Below are positions 33,908 through 42,683 of a stretch of DNA of 64,000 bases, one piece after another. The translations under genes and the position numbers were made by a program. The stretch's first letter is position 1; each line of letters opens with the position of its first letter. The notes under the pieces are model-generated. The model did no database searches. It was given only the letters and a program-made list of their open reading frames with translations, and was not told the DNA's origin. Origin of the DNA: Schaalia cardiffensis (GTDB taxonomy: Bacteria > Actinomycetota > Actinomycetes > Actinomycetales > Actinomycetaceae); the NCBI RefSeq assembly GCF_016405145.1, contig NZ_JAEKIA010000003.1:124001-188000 (forward strand). Reading direction: 5' to 3'.

Positions 33908-33942
33908 CCGTGGGGCCCGCTCTTTTCGGGCGGGCCCCACGG
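33908..33942 (+). terminator. Terminator of the methionine importer operon
   Basis: CCGTGGGGCCCGC pairs perfectly with GCGGGCCCCACGG (13 bp) around the loop TCTTTTCGG. It lies about 200 bp after the metQ stop, immediately following the 16-bp repeats. Confidence 0.85.
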
Positions 33943-34089
33943 TCATTTCGTGGTGAGCGTGCGACCCTTCAGTGGGAGTCTCGGCGGGAGTCTCGAAGGG
34001 GCACGGAAGGGTTTTCGGCTGTGGGCCCGGCAGTGGTGGCTTTGGTGAGGGGCTCGGTGGTGGGCTCCTCGGCTATAGGCCACTTCTTT

Positions 34090-34172
34090 GTGGAGGGTTT
34101 GACGCGTGGCGGAGGCTTTGGCTGCAAGTGGAGGGGTGATATCCCCTCCACAAGTCGTCATCCCCTCCACTT
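34090..34172. repeat. Palindromic repeat, TGGAGGGG family, copy D
   Basis: Outer left arm TGTGGAGGGTTTGACG at about 34090, inner left arm AAGTGGAGGGG at 34126-34136, AT-rich loop TGATAT, inner right arm CCCCTCCAC at 34143-34151, and outer right arm CGTCATCCCCTCCACTT ending at 34172. Same order of parts as copies A-C, with a longer spacer in the left half. Confidence 0.8.
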
Positions 34173-34261
34173 ATGTGAGGCGAGATTCTGAGGGCGTGCT
34201 GCAGAGGTTTCCCTTGTCGGATATTCGCCTGAGGACTCCGCAGCTTCGATACGGTTGCGCC

Positions 34262-35386
34262 ATGAAGAATTCCCCGTTAATCAACGCCGCTGAGCTGGCC
34301 TCCCTGTTCGAGAGCTCCGACGCCTTGACTCCAAGCAGCTCAGATCACGACACAACAGCGGACTTCTCCGACCACTCAGCCCCGGACCACTCCTCTTCTG
34401 CTCCAGGCCCGCATAGCTCTCCCGAGCCTTTCAATGTCCCTTTCACTGCCGACGATGCTGAGCAGAGCATCGCTCGCAATTCGACCACCCGCCCTCTCGC
34501 CCTGAATAAGTCCAAGCACACGATCGCCCGCGATCCAACCTCCCGCCCTCTTACCCCGAATAAGCTCGAGAACACGATCGCTCGCGATGTGGCCGAGCAG
34601 GTTCTCATCCTCGATGTCCGCTACCCGGGTCCAGGCTCGCTGATCAATGGGCACCTCCAGTACCTCGAGGGGCACATCCCCTCGGCCTGCTACATCTCGA
34701 TGGACGAGGCTTTGGCCGCCCCGCACATCCCCGGAGTGACGGGCCGCCACCCGCTGCCCTCCCTTGATGTCTTCGAGAAGGCGATGCGCGCAGCAGGGCT
34801 TCGTAAGGGCAGGCCGGTGGTGATCTACGACGATTGGAAGTCGATTGCGGCAGCCCGATGCTGGTGGCTGCTGCGCAATGCTGGGCACGAGAACGTTCGC
34901 GTCCTCGACGGCGGTTGGCGGGCATGGGTGGATGCAGCCCTGCCCATCGAAACGGGAGAGGTCGCCCCCATTCCCGGGTCCTTCACAGCCGCCACCGGAT
35001 TACTCCCGAGCGTTGATGCCGTGGGCGCAGCCCGGATCTCTTCAGAGGGGGTCCTCCTTGATGCTCGTCCCGCGAATCGCTTCCGCGGTGAAGACGAAAC
35101 GATCGACCCGGTCGCCGGGCACATACCGGGTGCGCGCTCCTTCCCGGCCCTGAATCTCATCAACGAGGACGGCTCCTTCCTTCCCGCTCACAAGCTTCGC
35201 ACGATGTTCGCCTCAGTCGGTGCGACTGACGAGGCCGAGGTCGGTGTCTACTGCGGTTCAGGGATTCAGGCCTCGCACGCCGTGCTCGCGGCAGCGGTCG
35301 CGGGTTTGAGGCTCCCGGCGCTGTACGCGGGGTCCTGGTCGGAGTGGATTGTCGATCCTTCTCACGAGGTGGAGATTGGGGCCTGA
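34262..35386 (+). CDS. sseA: Tandem-rhodanese sulfurtransferase with repeat insertion
   Basis: A 374-residue SseA-type thiosulfate or mercaptopyruvate sulfurtransferase. The first (inactive) rhodanese domain covers about residues 112-230 (VLILDVRYPG, DDWKSIAAARCWWLL). The second has the active-site loop YCGSGIQASHA, with Cys at about residue 335, and a GEDETIDPVAGHIPGA segment. The ATG at 34262 follows a poor ribosome site. Between residues 20 and 110 an unusual low-complexity insertion separates the start from domain 1, including a ~18-residue repeat (SIARN, TIARD and TIARD at residues 69, 87 and 105). The third copy runs straight into the rhodanese strand, suggesting outward duplication from the native edge. 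Confidence 0.9.
   Translation: MKNSPLINAAELASLFESSDALTPSSSDHDTTADFSDHSAPDHSSSAPGPHSSPEPFNVPFTADDAEQSIARNSTTRPLALNKSKHTIARDPTSRPLTPNKLENTIARDVAEQVLILDVRYPGPGSLINGHLQYLEGHIPSACYISMDEALAAPHIPGVTGRHPLPSLDVFEKAMRAAGLRKGRPVVIYDDWKSIAAARCWWLLRNAGHENVRVLDGGWRAWVDAALPIETGEVAPIPGSFTAATGLLPSVDAVGAARISSEGVLLDARPANRFRGEDETIDPVAGHIPGARSFPALNLINEDGSFLPAHKLRTMFASVGATDEAEVGVYCGSGIQASHAVLAAAVAGLRLPALYAGSWSEWIVDPSHEVEIGA
34466..34591 (+). repeat. 54-bp coding repeat in the sulfurtransferase gene
   Basis: Units start at 34466, 34520 and (partial) 34574. Each starts CGATCGC-CGC-like and carries CCGCCCTC and CCGAATAAG/CTGAATAAG. 54 bp is 18 codons, keeping the frame. Confidence 0.8.
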
Positions 35387-35826
35387 TCCCGTTGACAAGA
35401 CAAAGATGTTTCAGCACATTCGGGGTGGACGCCTGCAATTGTGGGGGACCGCCATGTCGAAGCGCGTGCTCTCTTGATGGGAATTCGCGCCGATCGTGGA
35501 GCGAGCGGCGTTTCGAACCTGAGGGCATGCGCTGTGAAGCAAGCACTTCGGGCGTGAAGAACCGTGCGGAGCGAGCCTTTTGGGTGTGAAGACGAAGAAC
35601 TGCATCGAGGGGTTCATTAGCTCCAGGCTCCGAAATCGGGAGGGAGCTTCGGGCGTCGTCGTGTCGGGGTGTGCGGGCTCGGGCCTCACAGGCTCCGCAA
35701 GCACCTCAGACCGGCGCAGAGTCAGATTCGTTTACGCTACGGGCGTGGCGAAGAGTATGAGCGAATGCGGCAAGGTTCAGAATGGAGCGTTGCCAGCTGG
35801 AGAGATAATCGGCGAGGAGTGTATCC
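35387..35826 (+). other. Intergenic region before the GNAT gene
   Basis: 440 bp with no supported gene. A short direct repeat, GGGCGTGAAGA at 35550 and GGGTGTGAAGA at 35582, is 32 bp apart. The GNAT promoter should be here, but no clear boxes were seen. Confidence 0.4.
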
Positions 35827-36276
35827 GTGAAGAGTCCTCAGTTCATAGCTGGGATCGTTGAACTTAACGAGGCTGACGTTTCCGCCGCCACGCACTTGTG
35901 GGCAGAATGTGGGCTCACGGTCCCCTACAACGATCCCGAGGCAGACTTTCTTCGCGCACTTCGCGGCCCCTCCTCAACAATTCTCGGCATCCGAGCGGAG
36001 CCGGTTCCGGGTGATGCTTCAAGCGGCCTTATCGGCACCGTCATGGTGGGACACGAGGGGCACCGCGGCTGGATCTACTACCTTGCGGTGCGCCCCGAGC
36101 ATCAGGGGCGCGGCCTGGGATCCGCCCTCGTCCGCGCCGCGGAGGAGTGGCTTGATGAGCGGGGAGTTCCGAAAGCGATGCTCATGGTGCGGGCCACGAA
36201 TGAAGGCATTCAGAACTTCTACAGGGCTCTCGGTTATGAGACGTCGACCGTCACCGTCATGCAGAGGTGGTTGTGA
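35827..36276 (+). CDS. GNAT-family N-acetyltransferase (YpeA-like)
   Basis: A 149-residue GNAT. Motif A, which binds acetyl-CoA, is VRPEHQGRGLGSALVRAAEEWL (Q/R-x-x-G-x-G/A form as QGRGLG). The N-terminal segment LWAECGLTVPYNDPEADFL and the end GIQNFYRALGYETSTVTVMQRWL match YpeA-type acetyltransferases, whose substrates are mostly unknown. The GTG start at 35827 has GAGGAG about 8 nt upstream. A hairpin 50 bp downstream ends the transcript. Confidence 0.9.
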   Translation: MKSPQFIAGIVELNEADVSAATHLWAECGLTVPYNDPEADFLRALRGPSSTILGIRAEPVPGDASSGLIGTVMVGHEGHRGWIYYLAVRPEHQGRGLGSALVRAAEEWLDERGVPKAMLMVRATNEGIQNFYRALGYETSTVTVMQRWL

Positions 36277-36324
36277 TTCCCCGGAGCTCAAAGTGAGTGT
36301 GCGGAGGGTAAAGCAAGAAGACGC

Positions 36325-36353
36325 GGCCCGCCCTCGATCATCGAGGACGGGCC
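36325..36353. terminator. Hairpin terminator between GNAT and upp
   Basis: GGCCCG-CCCTCGAT and ATCGAGG-CGGGCC form a near-perfect 14-bp stem with a single C loop, 48 bp after the GNAT stop. Symmetry suggests it may work for the convergent upp as well. Confidence 0.75.
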
Positions 36354-36470
36354 CAAAGCTTCACAAAGCGCAGTAAGTACTCAGGCCACCGGAGAAGAAT
36401 CTGTTCGCCTTTGTGCGCACAACTCAAGTGTGCGCGCAGAACTTGTGCGCACCACGCTCAGCTTCCTGTT

Positions 36471-36569
36471 CGGAAACCTCCCTTGCCCGGAAAGTTTCCC
36501 TGCGCAGAAACCTCCCCTGCACGGAAACCCTCCCGTTCGGAAAACCTTCCGCCCGGAACCCCTGTTTCT
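36471..36569. repeat. 17/16-bp tandem repeat, six units
   Basis: Units with the core CGGAAACCTCCC start at 36471, 36488, 36505, 36522, 36538 and 36554: three 17-bp steps, then two of 16. One unit has CAGAAACC. Located downstream of upp. Confidence 0.85.
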
Positions 36570-36570
36570 G

Positions 36571-36598
36571 CGCAGAATCTCAGTCGCAGAATCTCAGT
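36571..36598. repeat. Perfect 14-bp tandem duplication across the upp stop
   Basis: CGCAGAATCTCAGT occurs at 36571-36584 and 36585-36598. The second copy contains the upp stop codon (36594-36596), so the repeat was probably created by slippage at the very end of upp. Confidence 0.9.
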
Positions 36599-37232
36599 CG
36601 ACGATGCCGTAGAGACGATCACCCGCATCCCCGAGGCCGGGCACGATGTAGGACTTCTCATTGAGGTGGTCGTCAACGGCGGCAACAACGACATTCACAT
36701 CGCCTCGATCACCGACGGCCTTCTCCAAGACGGCCAAACCCTCAGGGGCTGCGAGAAGACACACACAGGTGACGTCTTTTGCTCCGCGCTCGAAGAGGTA
36801 GTTCGTCGCCGCAACCATGGTGTGCCCGGTGGCGAGCATCGGGTCGAGAATGAAGCACTGACGCCCGGACAGGTCATCGGGAAGACGGTTCGCGTAGGTC
36901 TCGATCTCGAGGGTGTCATCGTCGCGGCGCATACCGAGGAATCCGACCTCAGCTGTCGGTAGCAGGCGGGTCATACCTTCGAGCATGCCCAGTCCGGCAC
37001 GAAGAACAGGGACAACGATCGGACGAGGCTCGGAGAGTTTACGGCCAACAGTCGGGGCGACGGGGGTGTTGATCGCAGTCTCGGTGACAGACACCTGACG
37101 GGTCGCCTCGTAGGCGAGGAGGGTGACGAGCTCGTCGACGAGCTGACGGAAAGTCGCGGAGGGGGTCTGACGATCGCGGAGGACGGTGAGCTTATGGTTG
37201 ATCAGCGGGTGGTCCGCAACATGAAGGTGCAT
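36594..37232 (-). CDS. upp: Uracil phosphoribosyltransferase
   Basis: A 212-residue Upp that makes UMP from uracil and PRPP. It begins [20 protein letters not shown] and has the PRPP-binding loop [20 protein letters not shown] (near 130-150) with conserved D-P-M-x-A-T-G, plus [15 protein letters not shown] and the uracil-binding [15 protein letters not shown] near the end. It fits the salvage of uracil taken up by UraA at 21341-22708. It is transcribed toward the GNAT and ends in a 14-bp duplication. Confidence 0.97.
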   Translation of the reverse strand: MHLHVADHPLINHKLTVLRDRQTPSATFRQLVDELVTLLAYEATRQVSVTETAINTPVAPTVGRKLSEPRPIVVPVLRAGLGMLEGMTRLLPTAEVGFLGMRRDDDTLEIETYANRLPDDLSGRQCFILDPMLATGHTMVAATNYLFERGAKDVTCVCLLAAPEGLAVLEKAVGDRGDVNVVVAAVDDHLNEKSYIVPGLGDAGDRLYGIVD

Positions 37233-37374
37233 GCCTTAAGGGTAGCGCGGACGGGGCACGGCAAGGACTTCCTTCGAGCCGAGTACGAACAAGGCGGACA
37301 CCACCCCGGCAGCGGAAGAATCCCCTCGTTTAACGAGGACACTCAGGGGCAGCACGGGACTTCTGAGATGGTGA

Positions 37375-38463
<1,089 letters not shown>

Positions 38464-38565
38464 GGCGTGAATCGTGCATACCTCCCAGGAATGCAGTGCA
38501 GCCGAGGCGCTACGGCACATCCAAGGCGATGACGACTGCTCACAAAGCCTGCCGAACGGAGGACC

Positions 38566-39078
38566 ATGACAGGATCACCCCCTCAATCGACGATTCCCGC
38601 GTGCGTCATCACCGTGTCCGATCGCTGTTCGCAAGGAAACGCTGAAGACCTCTCGGGCCCGCTTGCGGCTCGGCTGCTCGCCGACTACGGCATCGAAGCG
38701 AGGCTCCTCCTCGTCCCCGACGAGGTCGAGGCGATCCAGGAGGCGATTGTCTCCGCCAGCAAGGAGGGGGCTCGCCTCGTTTTCACGACAGGTGGAACGG
38801 GCCTCGCCCCCCGCGATGTCACTCCCGAAGCAACCGAAGCACTACTGAGCACGCGAATCCACGGTCTTGAAGATGCGATGCGCCGGGCCGGCGAGGGCCA
38901 CGCCCCTGCGGCTGCATTGAGCCGTGGCCTCGTGGGCGTGACCTCTCGCGCTCCAGGGGGAGTGCTCGTCGTGAACGCTCCGGGTTCGAGCGGCGGGGTG
39001 AAGGATGCGGTCGGGGTGATCGGCCCCCTCGTCGCGCACATCCTCGATCAGCTCGCCGGAGGAGACCATCCCCGCTGA
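38566..39078 (+). CDS. mog: Molybdopterin adenylyltransferase (MogA/MoaB type)
   Basis: A 170-residue protein of the MogA/Cnx1G fold that adenylylates molybdopterin before molybdenum insertion. Motifs: VITVSDRCSQGNAED near the N terminus, FTTGGTGLAPRDVTPEAT (the conserved T-G-G-T-G and D-V-T-P-E-A), and VNAPGSSGGVKDAV. It is the only rightward gene of the proximal cofactor cluster; the others (moaC to narI) read leftward. The gap to tadA is 102 bp and to moaC 244 bp. The latter has a loose 20-bp repeat near 39225-39264 (AGACCCCGCAGACTGAT and AGACCCCGTAGGCCGAT). Confidence 0.95.
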   Translation: MTGSPPQSTIPACVITVSDRCSQGNAEDLSGPLAARLLADYGIEARLLLVPDEVEAIQEAIVSASKEGARLVFTTGGTGLAPRDVTPEATEALLSTRIHGLEDAMRRAGEGHAPAAALSRGLVGVTSRAPGGVLVVNAPGSSGGVKDAVGVIGPLVAHILDQLAGGDHPR

Positions 39079-39322
39079 GGGGTGCAGACGCACAATGGCG
39101 CAGGCGCGCAGACCCACAGGCGCACAGTGACATCGTGGCGCAGGAAGCTCACCGCCTGAAATGGCCCCGTAAGACAACACTGAGGGTCCCGAACAATCCC
39201 CGAGGGGCCTCTCGCACGTGGTTAGCAGACCCCGCAGACTGATGAGAGACCCCGTAGGCCGATTGTATCCCCACTGAAGTCCCAATGGGGCCGCAAGGAG
39301 AGTCAGGTTTTCTGAGGAGAGC

Positions 39323-39805
39323 TCAGTCCTCGGGCCGGGTCCACTCTCCCGAACGCCCACCGGACTTCGAGGTGATCTTCGCTTCGCTGATGCGAGCGGA
39401 ACGGTCAACGCCCTTCACCATGTCGATCAGCGCGAGGGCGCACACCGTCACCGAGGTCAGGGCCTCCATTTCCACGCCCGTCCGATCTGCAGTGCGCACA
39501 GTTGAACGGATCGCGACATGGTCGTCTTCGAGCTCAAGGTCGACCTCGCAGCCGTGAACACCGATCGTGTGCGCGAGGGGCAGCAGATCCGGTACTCGTT
39601 TCGCGGCCGCAATACCGGCGACACGTGCCACCGCGAGCACGTCACCCTTCGGGACGCTTCCCGTACGAAGCGCCGTCATCACAGTAGGAGAGCAGTCCAC
39701 TCGCGCAATTGCGCTCGCCTGACGGATGCTCGGTGCCTTCGCGGTGACATCAACCATGTATGCGGCGCCGTCAGAGCGCAGGTGAGTGAGTGCGATATCG
39801 GACAT
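39323..39805 (-). CDS. moaC: Cyclic pyranopterin monophosphate synthase
   Basis: A 160-residue MoaC acting with MoaA on GTP to give cyclic pyranopterin monophosphate. Visible: MVDVTAKAPSIRQASA, LLPLAHTIGVHGCEVD (the active-site H-x-x-x-x-x-x family region), and MEALTSVTVCALALIDMVKG near the end with the conserved M-x-A-L-x-x-V segment and KGVDRSA. The ATG at 39805 with GAAAGG upstream is chosen. Its partner MoaA is at 52255-53316, 13 kb away in the same island. Confidence 0.96.
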   Translation of the reverse strand: MSDIALTHLRSDGAAYMVDVTAKAPSIRQASAIARVDCSPTVMTALRTGSVPKGDVLAVARVAGIAAAKRVPDLLPLAHTIGVHGCEVDLELEDDHVAIRSTVRTADRTGVEMEALTSVTVCALALIDMVKGVDRSARISEAKITSKSGGRSGEWTRPED

Positions 39806-39970
39806 CACATGCCTTTCTTTGAATGAGTTCACTGTGCCGCGCGGAGTTCATCGGTGAAGACGAAGAGCGCAGCGAAGAAGGGGAGAAGTTGTGGTGAGAA
39901 AAACACAGCGCCGACACGAGTGGGGACTTGTCGGTGAAGGGCCCTGAATAATCAGATTCCCAAGCGTCAA

Positions 39971-40004
39971 GGCTTTTCAGCTGTGCAGGCTTTCCAGGTG
40001 TGCG
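39971..40004. repeat. 17-bp tandem repeat between moaC and moeA
   Basis: GGCTTTTCAGCTGTGCA and GGCTTTCCAGGTGTGCG lie head to tail at 39971 and 39988, followed by GGCTC. It is just past the moeA stop (40022). Confidence 0.7.
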
Positions 40005-40021
40005 GGCTCGATGGGGAGCCT

Positions 40022-41416
40022 TCAGTGCAGGCTATTGCGCCCGAGAATTGGAATGAGCTCGAAGGTATCGCCCGCAGCGACGGATTCGTGCTCCGGGCCG
40101 ATGACGGCGAGGAACTCGGCTACAGCGAGTGAAGCGGTGAGGTGCGAACCGGAGCCGAGAATATGAACGGGCTCAACGAGGATCGGTTCGCCACCACAAC
40201 GATGAGCGTCACCATCAGCACGAAGAGTCTCACCCGCACGAGGGGACTTGCCAGCACGAAGAGGCTCTCCAGCAGCGGGGACAAAAGCCCCGCTGGGCTG
40301 AGCGGACGCGCACACCGCCGGGCGCACGGGCACGAATTGAGTCTTTCCCGCAGGCGAACGCCACCCCTTCGCAGCAATACCGGGCAGCATCCTGGGCGCG
40401 CTAGCTCCCGGCGCATCAGACACCCGGCCTGCGAGGCGCGCGATCAGACCAGCGACGTACACGTGGAAGGACACGAAGACGCTCACCGGATTGCCGGGTA
40501 GACACAGTACAAGCGTCGGTTTCTTGCTCGCCCCCACCGGAAGGAGCCCAACTCCCTGCGGGCCTCCCGGCTGCTGAGCGACATGATGGAAACGTCCTCG
40601 ATCTGCGAGAGCACGTCGCACCACCTCGAAAGCCCCCTGGGAGACTCCACCAGCGGTAATGACAAGATCGGCTTCAGGAGCGCAATCCATGAGCCGAGTG
40701 AACTCTTCGGGATCGTCACCGCACAGGAAAGTCCCCACCACGTGCGCCCCGGCCTCGCTTGCGAGTGCCGCCATCATCAGGCCATTCGAATCGTGAATAC
40801 GACCAGGGCCCAGGGGCTGGCCCGGGGCGACAAGTTCGGCGCCGGTCGCGATGACGAGGACGCGAGGGCGCGGATGAACGAGGAGACGATCCACTCCCAC
40901 GGAAGCGGCAGCGGCAATCGTGCCTGCACTCAGGGGCGTGCCCGCGGGGATGACAATGTCTCCACAGTCGACACCTTCACCTTTGAAACGCACATTTGCA
41001 CCGGGAACGGGGGCCTTGAGGATCTGCACCTGCTCGGGCGGGCATGACACACCGGCCTCATGGTCAGTCCATTCGACTTTCACAACGGTGTCGGCGCCCT
41101 CGGGAACGGGGGCACCGGTCATGATGCGCCACGCGGTGCCCGGCTCGAGATGGTTCTCCCTCGTATCTCCTGCGGGAATATCACCTGCGACGGGAAGAAT
41201 CGTCGGCCCCTCGGCTTTGAGATCGGCTGCTCGAAGGGCGAAGCCGTCCATCGCGGAGTTCGTGAAAGCGGGGACGGGAACAAGGGCGCGAACATCGGCT
41301 GCTGCAACGGCACCAATGCACTCTTCCAAGGGAAGTTCCACGGGGTCGAGCATCGGGCAGGAGGCCTCAACGAGGGCTCGGTGCTCATCAATTGACAGCG
41401 AGGCGTGATGGCTCAT
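40022..41416 (-). CDS. moeA: Molybdopterin molybdenumtransferase
   Basis: A 464-residue MoeA that inserts molybdate into adenylated molybdopterin. Motifs are VPVPAFTNSAMDGFALRA, GRIHDSNGLM, DLVITAGGVSQGAFEVV and PGNPVSVFVSF. Domain IV, near the C terminus, carries an extra ~40-residue insertion with three 6-residue repeats (GEPLRA, GKSPRA, GETLRA) encoded by an 18-bp tandem repeat at 40217-40270. Core motifs are intact. The start at 41416 has GGGAAGGGA upstream. It follows moeB by 50 bp. Confidence 0.95.
   Translation of the reverse strand: MSHHASLSIDEHRALVEASCPMLDPVELPLEECIGAVAAADVRALVPVPAFTNSAMDGFALRAADLKAEGPTILPVAGDIPAGDTRENHLEPGTAWRIMTGAPVPEGADTVVKVEWTDHEAGVSCPPEQVQILKAPVPGANVRFKGEGVDCGDIVIPAGTPLSAGTIAAAASVGVDRLLVHPRPRVLVIATGAELVAPGQPLGPGRIHDSNGLMMAALASEAGAHVVGTFLCGDDPEEFTRLMDCAPEADLVITAGGVSQGAFEVVRRALADRGRFHHVAQQPGGPQGVGLLPVGASKKPTLVLCLPGNPVSVFVSFHVYVAGLIARLAGRVSDAPGASAPRMLPGIAAKGWRSPAGKTQFVPVRPAVCASAQPSGAFVPAAGEPLRAGKSPRAGETLRADGDAHRCGGEPILVEPVHILGSGSHLTASLAVAEFLAVIGPEHESVAAGDTFELIPILGRNSLH
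40217..40270 (-). repeat. 18-bp coding repeat in moeA, three units
   Basis: On the plus strand AGCACGAAGAGTCTCACC, CGCACGAGGGGACTTGCC and AGCACGAAGAGGCTCTCC follow each other directly at 40217, 40235 and 40253. 18 bp is six codons. Confidence 0.85.
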
Positions 41417-41466
41417 GGTGGTCCCTTCCCGACGCCCCCTGGGGGCGCACACTGTGTTGAGATGGT

Positions 41467-42255
41467 TCAGTCGCCTGGTAGTTCAGCGAATTCTACGATC
41501 GTGGTGCGCCGCTTGAGAGCGTCGCTGACGAGGACTCTGCCCACGAGGGGGTCCCCGAAGCCTGCGATGAGCTTGACGGCTTCGCTGGCCATGATTGTTC
41601 CCGCCTCCCCGGCCACAGGCCCGAGGATCCCGACGGAAGAGGCCCTGGGCGTGGTTCCGGGCTTGGGGGGAGTCGGATGCAAAGACCTGAGGGAAGTTGG
41701 CGGGTAGGGGGCGGGGGCGGCCGACCAGAAGGAGGCGACCTGGTAGTTCATGGCGACGACGGTGCCCCATACGAGCGGGACCCCCGATTCTTTGCACCAA
41801 TCGGCGATGAGGTACTTCGAGTCGAAGGTATCAGTGCAGTCGACGAGGAGGTCCCATTCGCGTCCGTGCTCATGCAAAAACTTCAGGGTGATACGCCCAT
41901 AGGTCTCCACGGTGATCGAAGAGTTCAGGGCTGCGAGGCGGGTGGCAGCGGAGTGGGACTTAGCGCTGCCAATCGAGTCTTCGCAATGGATGATCTGTCG
42001 CTGCAGATTCGAAGGAGCTACGCCATCGGGATCTGCGATGCCGATTGTGCCCACTCCGGCTGCGGCCAAATAGAGCAGGACGGGCGAACCCAAGCCTCCC
42101 GCTCCGATGACGAGGACTCTGGATGCAAGGAGCCTGGCCTGCCCGGCTTCTCCGATACCGGGAACGAGCAGATTCTTCTCGTAGCGCTCCCGTTCCAAGG
42201 CAGTCACGGGCCGAGGCGGGTGTAGGAGTGGAATCTGAAGCGGGGGGAGGCTCAC
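41467..42255 (-). CDS. moeB: MoeB/ThiF-type adenylyltransferase lacking zinc cysteines
   Basis: A 262-residue E1-like enzyme expected to adenylate the C-terminal Gly of MoaD. It has RYEKNLLVPGIGEAGQARL, the nucleotide-binding VLVIGAGGLGSPVLLYLAAAG, SNLQRQIIH with the conserved Arg, and DCTDTF. The zinc-site region reads PTSLRSLHP instead of C-Y-R-C-L-F-P, and there is no C-terminal C-x-x-C or rhodanese domain; the protein ends shortly after DALKRRTTIVEF. The GTG at 42255 overlaps moaE by 4 nt (GTGA). The gene sits between moeA and moaE, which supports a MoeB rather than ThiF role. Function is probably kept without zinc (inference). Confidence 0.88.
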   Translation of the reverse strand: MSLPPLQIPLLHPPRPVTALERERYEKNLLVPGIGEAGQARLLASRVLVIGAGGLGSPVLLYLAAAGVGTIGIADPDGVAPSNLQRQIIHCEDSIGSAKSHSAATRLAALNSSITVETYGRITLKFLHEHGREWDLLVDCTDTFDSKYLIADWCKESGVPLVWGTVVAMNYQVASFWSAAPAPYPPTSLRSLHPTPPKPGTTPRASSVGILGPVAGEAGTIMASEAVKLIAGFGDPLVGRVLVSDALKRRTTIVEFAELPGD

Positions 42256-42674
42256 CGCAATCCCGACCACTCGTGGGAGCCGTCGAGACGGAACTGCTTC
42301 TTCCAGATCGGCAGGCGCACTTTCACTTCGTCAACCAGGTCTGAGCAGGTGGTGAATGCTTGGCTCCGGTGTTCGGCGGCAACGACGATCACCATGGCCT
42401 CATCGCCGATCCCAAGGGAGCCGACTCGGTGGTGAGCTTCGATATGGTGGACGCCTTCGCGCCGGGCGAAGTCCTCAACGAGTTCCTTGAGGATCTCTTC
42501 GGCCTGAGGGTGAGCAGAATAGTCGATGCCCTGCACTCCTTCGCCGTCGTCATGGTTGCGGACAACCCCGATGAAGGAGACGAAGGCTCCGCAATCGGCG
42601 CGGCGGGCTGCCTCTTCAATGGTAACAGGGTCGAGGGGAGTCTCGACGATGGATGTGCAGATCTGTGCGCTCAT
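42252..42674 (-). CDS. moaE: Molybdopterin synthase catalytic subunit
   Basis: A 140-residue MoaE. It has FVSFIGVVRNHDDGEGVQGIDYSAHPQAEE, HRVGSLGIGDEAMVIVVAAEHR and the active-site Lys motif VRLPIWKKQF. It forms the heterotetrameric synthase with a MoaD domain, which here is the C-terminal part of the neighbouring gene 9 bp upstream. Its stop overlaps moeB. Confidence 0.96.
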   Translation of the reverse strand: MSAQICTSIVETPLDPVTIEEAARRADCGAFVSFIGVVRNHDDGEGVQGIDYSAHPQAEEILKELVEDFARREGVHHIEAHHRVGSLGIGDEAMVIVVAAEHRSQAFTTCSDLVDEVKVRLPIWKKQFRLDGSHEWSGLR

Positions 42675-42683
42675 GGTGGTGGA

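Larger units (their letters stand above)
33708..34261 (+). other. Intergenic region after metQ with repeats, terminator and palindrome
   Basis: Holds a 16-bp tandem repeat (33818-33898), the metNIQ terminator (33908-33942) and palindromic element copy D (34090-34172). No gene is supported. Confidence 0.6.
36277..36593. other. Intergenic region between convergent GNAT and upp with tandem repeats
   Basis: 317 bp holding the GNAT terminator (36325-36353) and two tandem repeat arrays at 36471-36598. TGCGCACAA/TGTGCGCGCA-type inverted words around 36415-36450 precede them. No gene supported. Confidence 0.55.
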
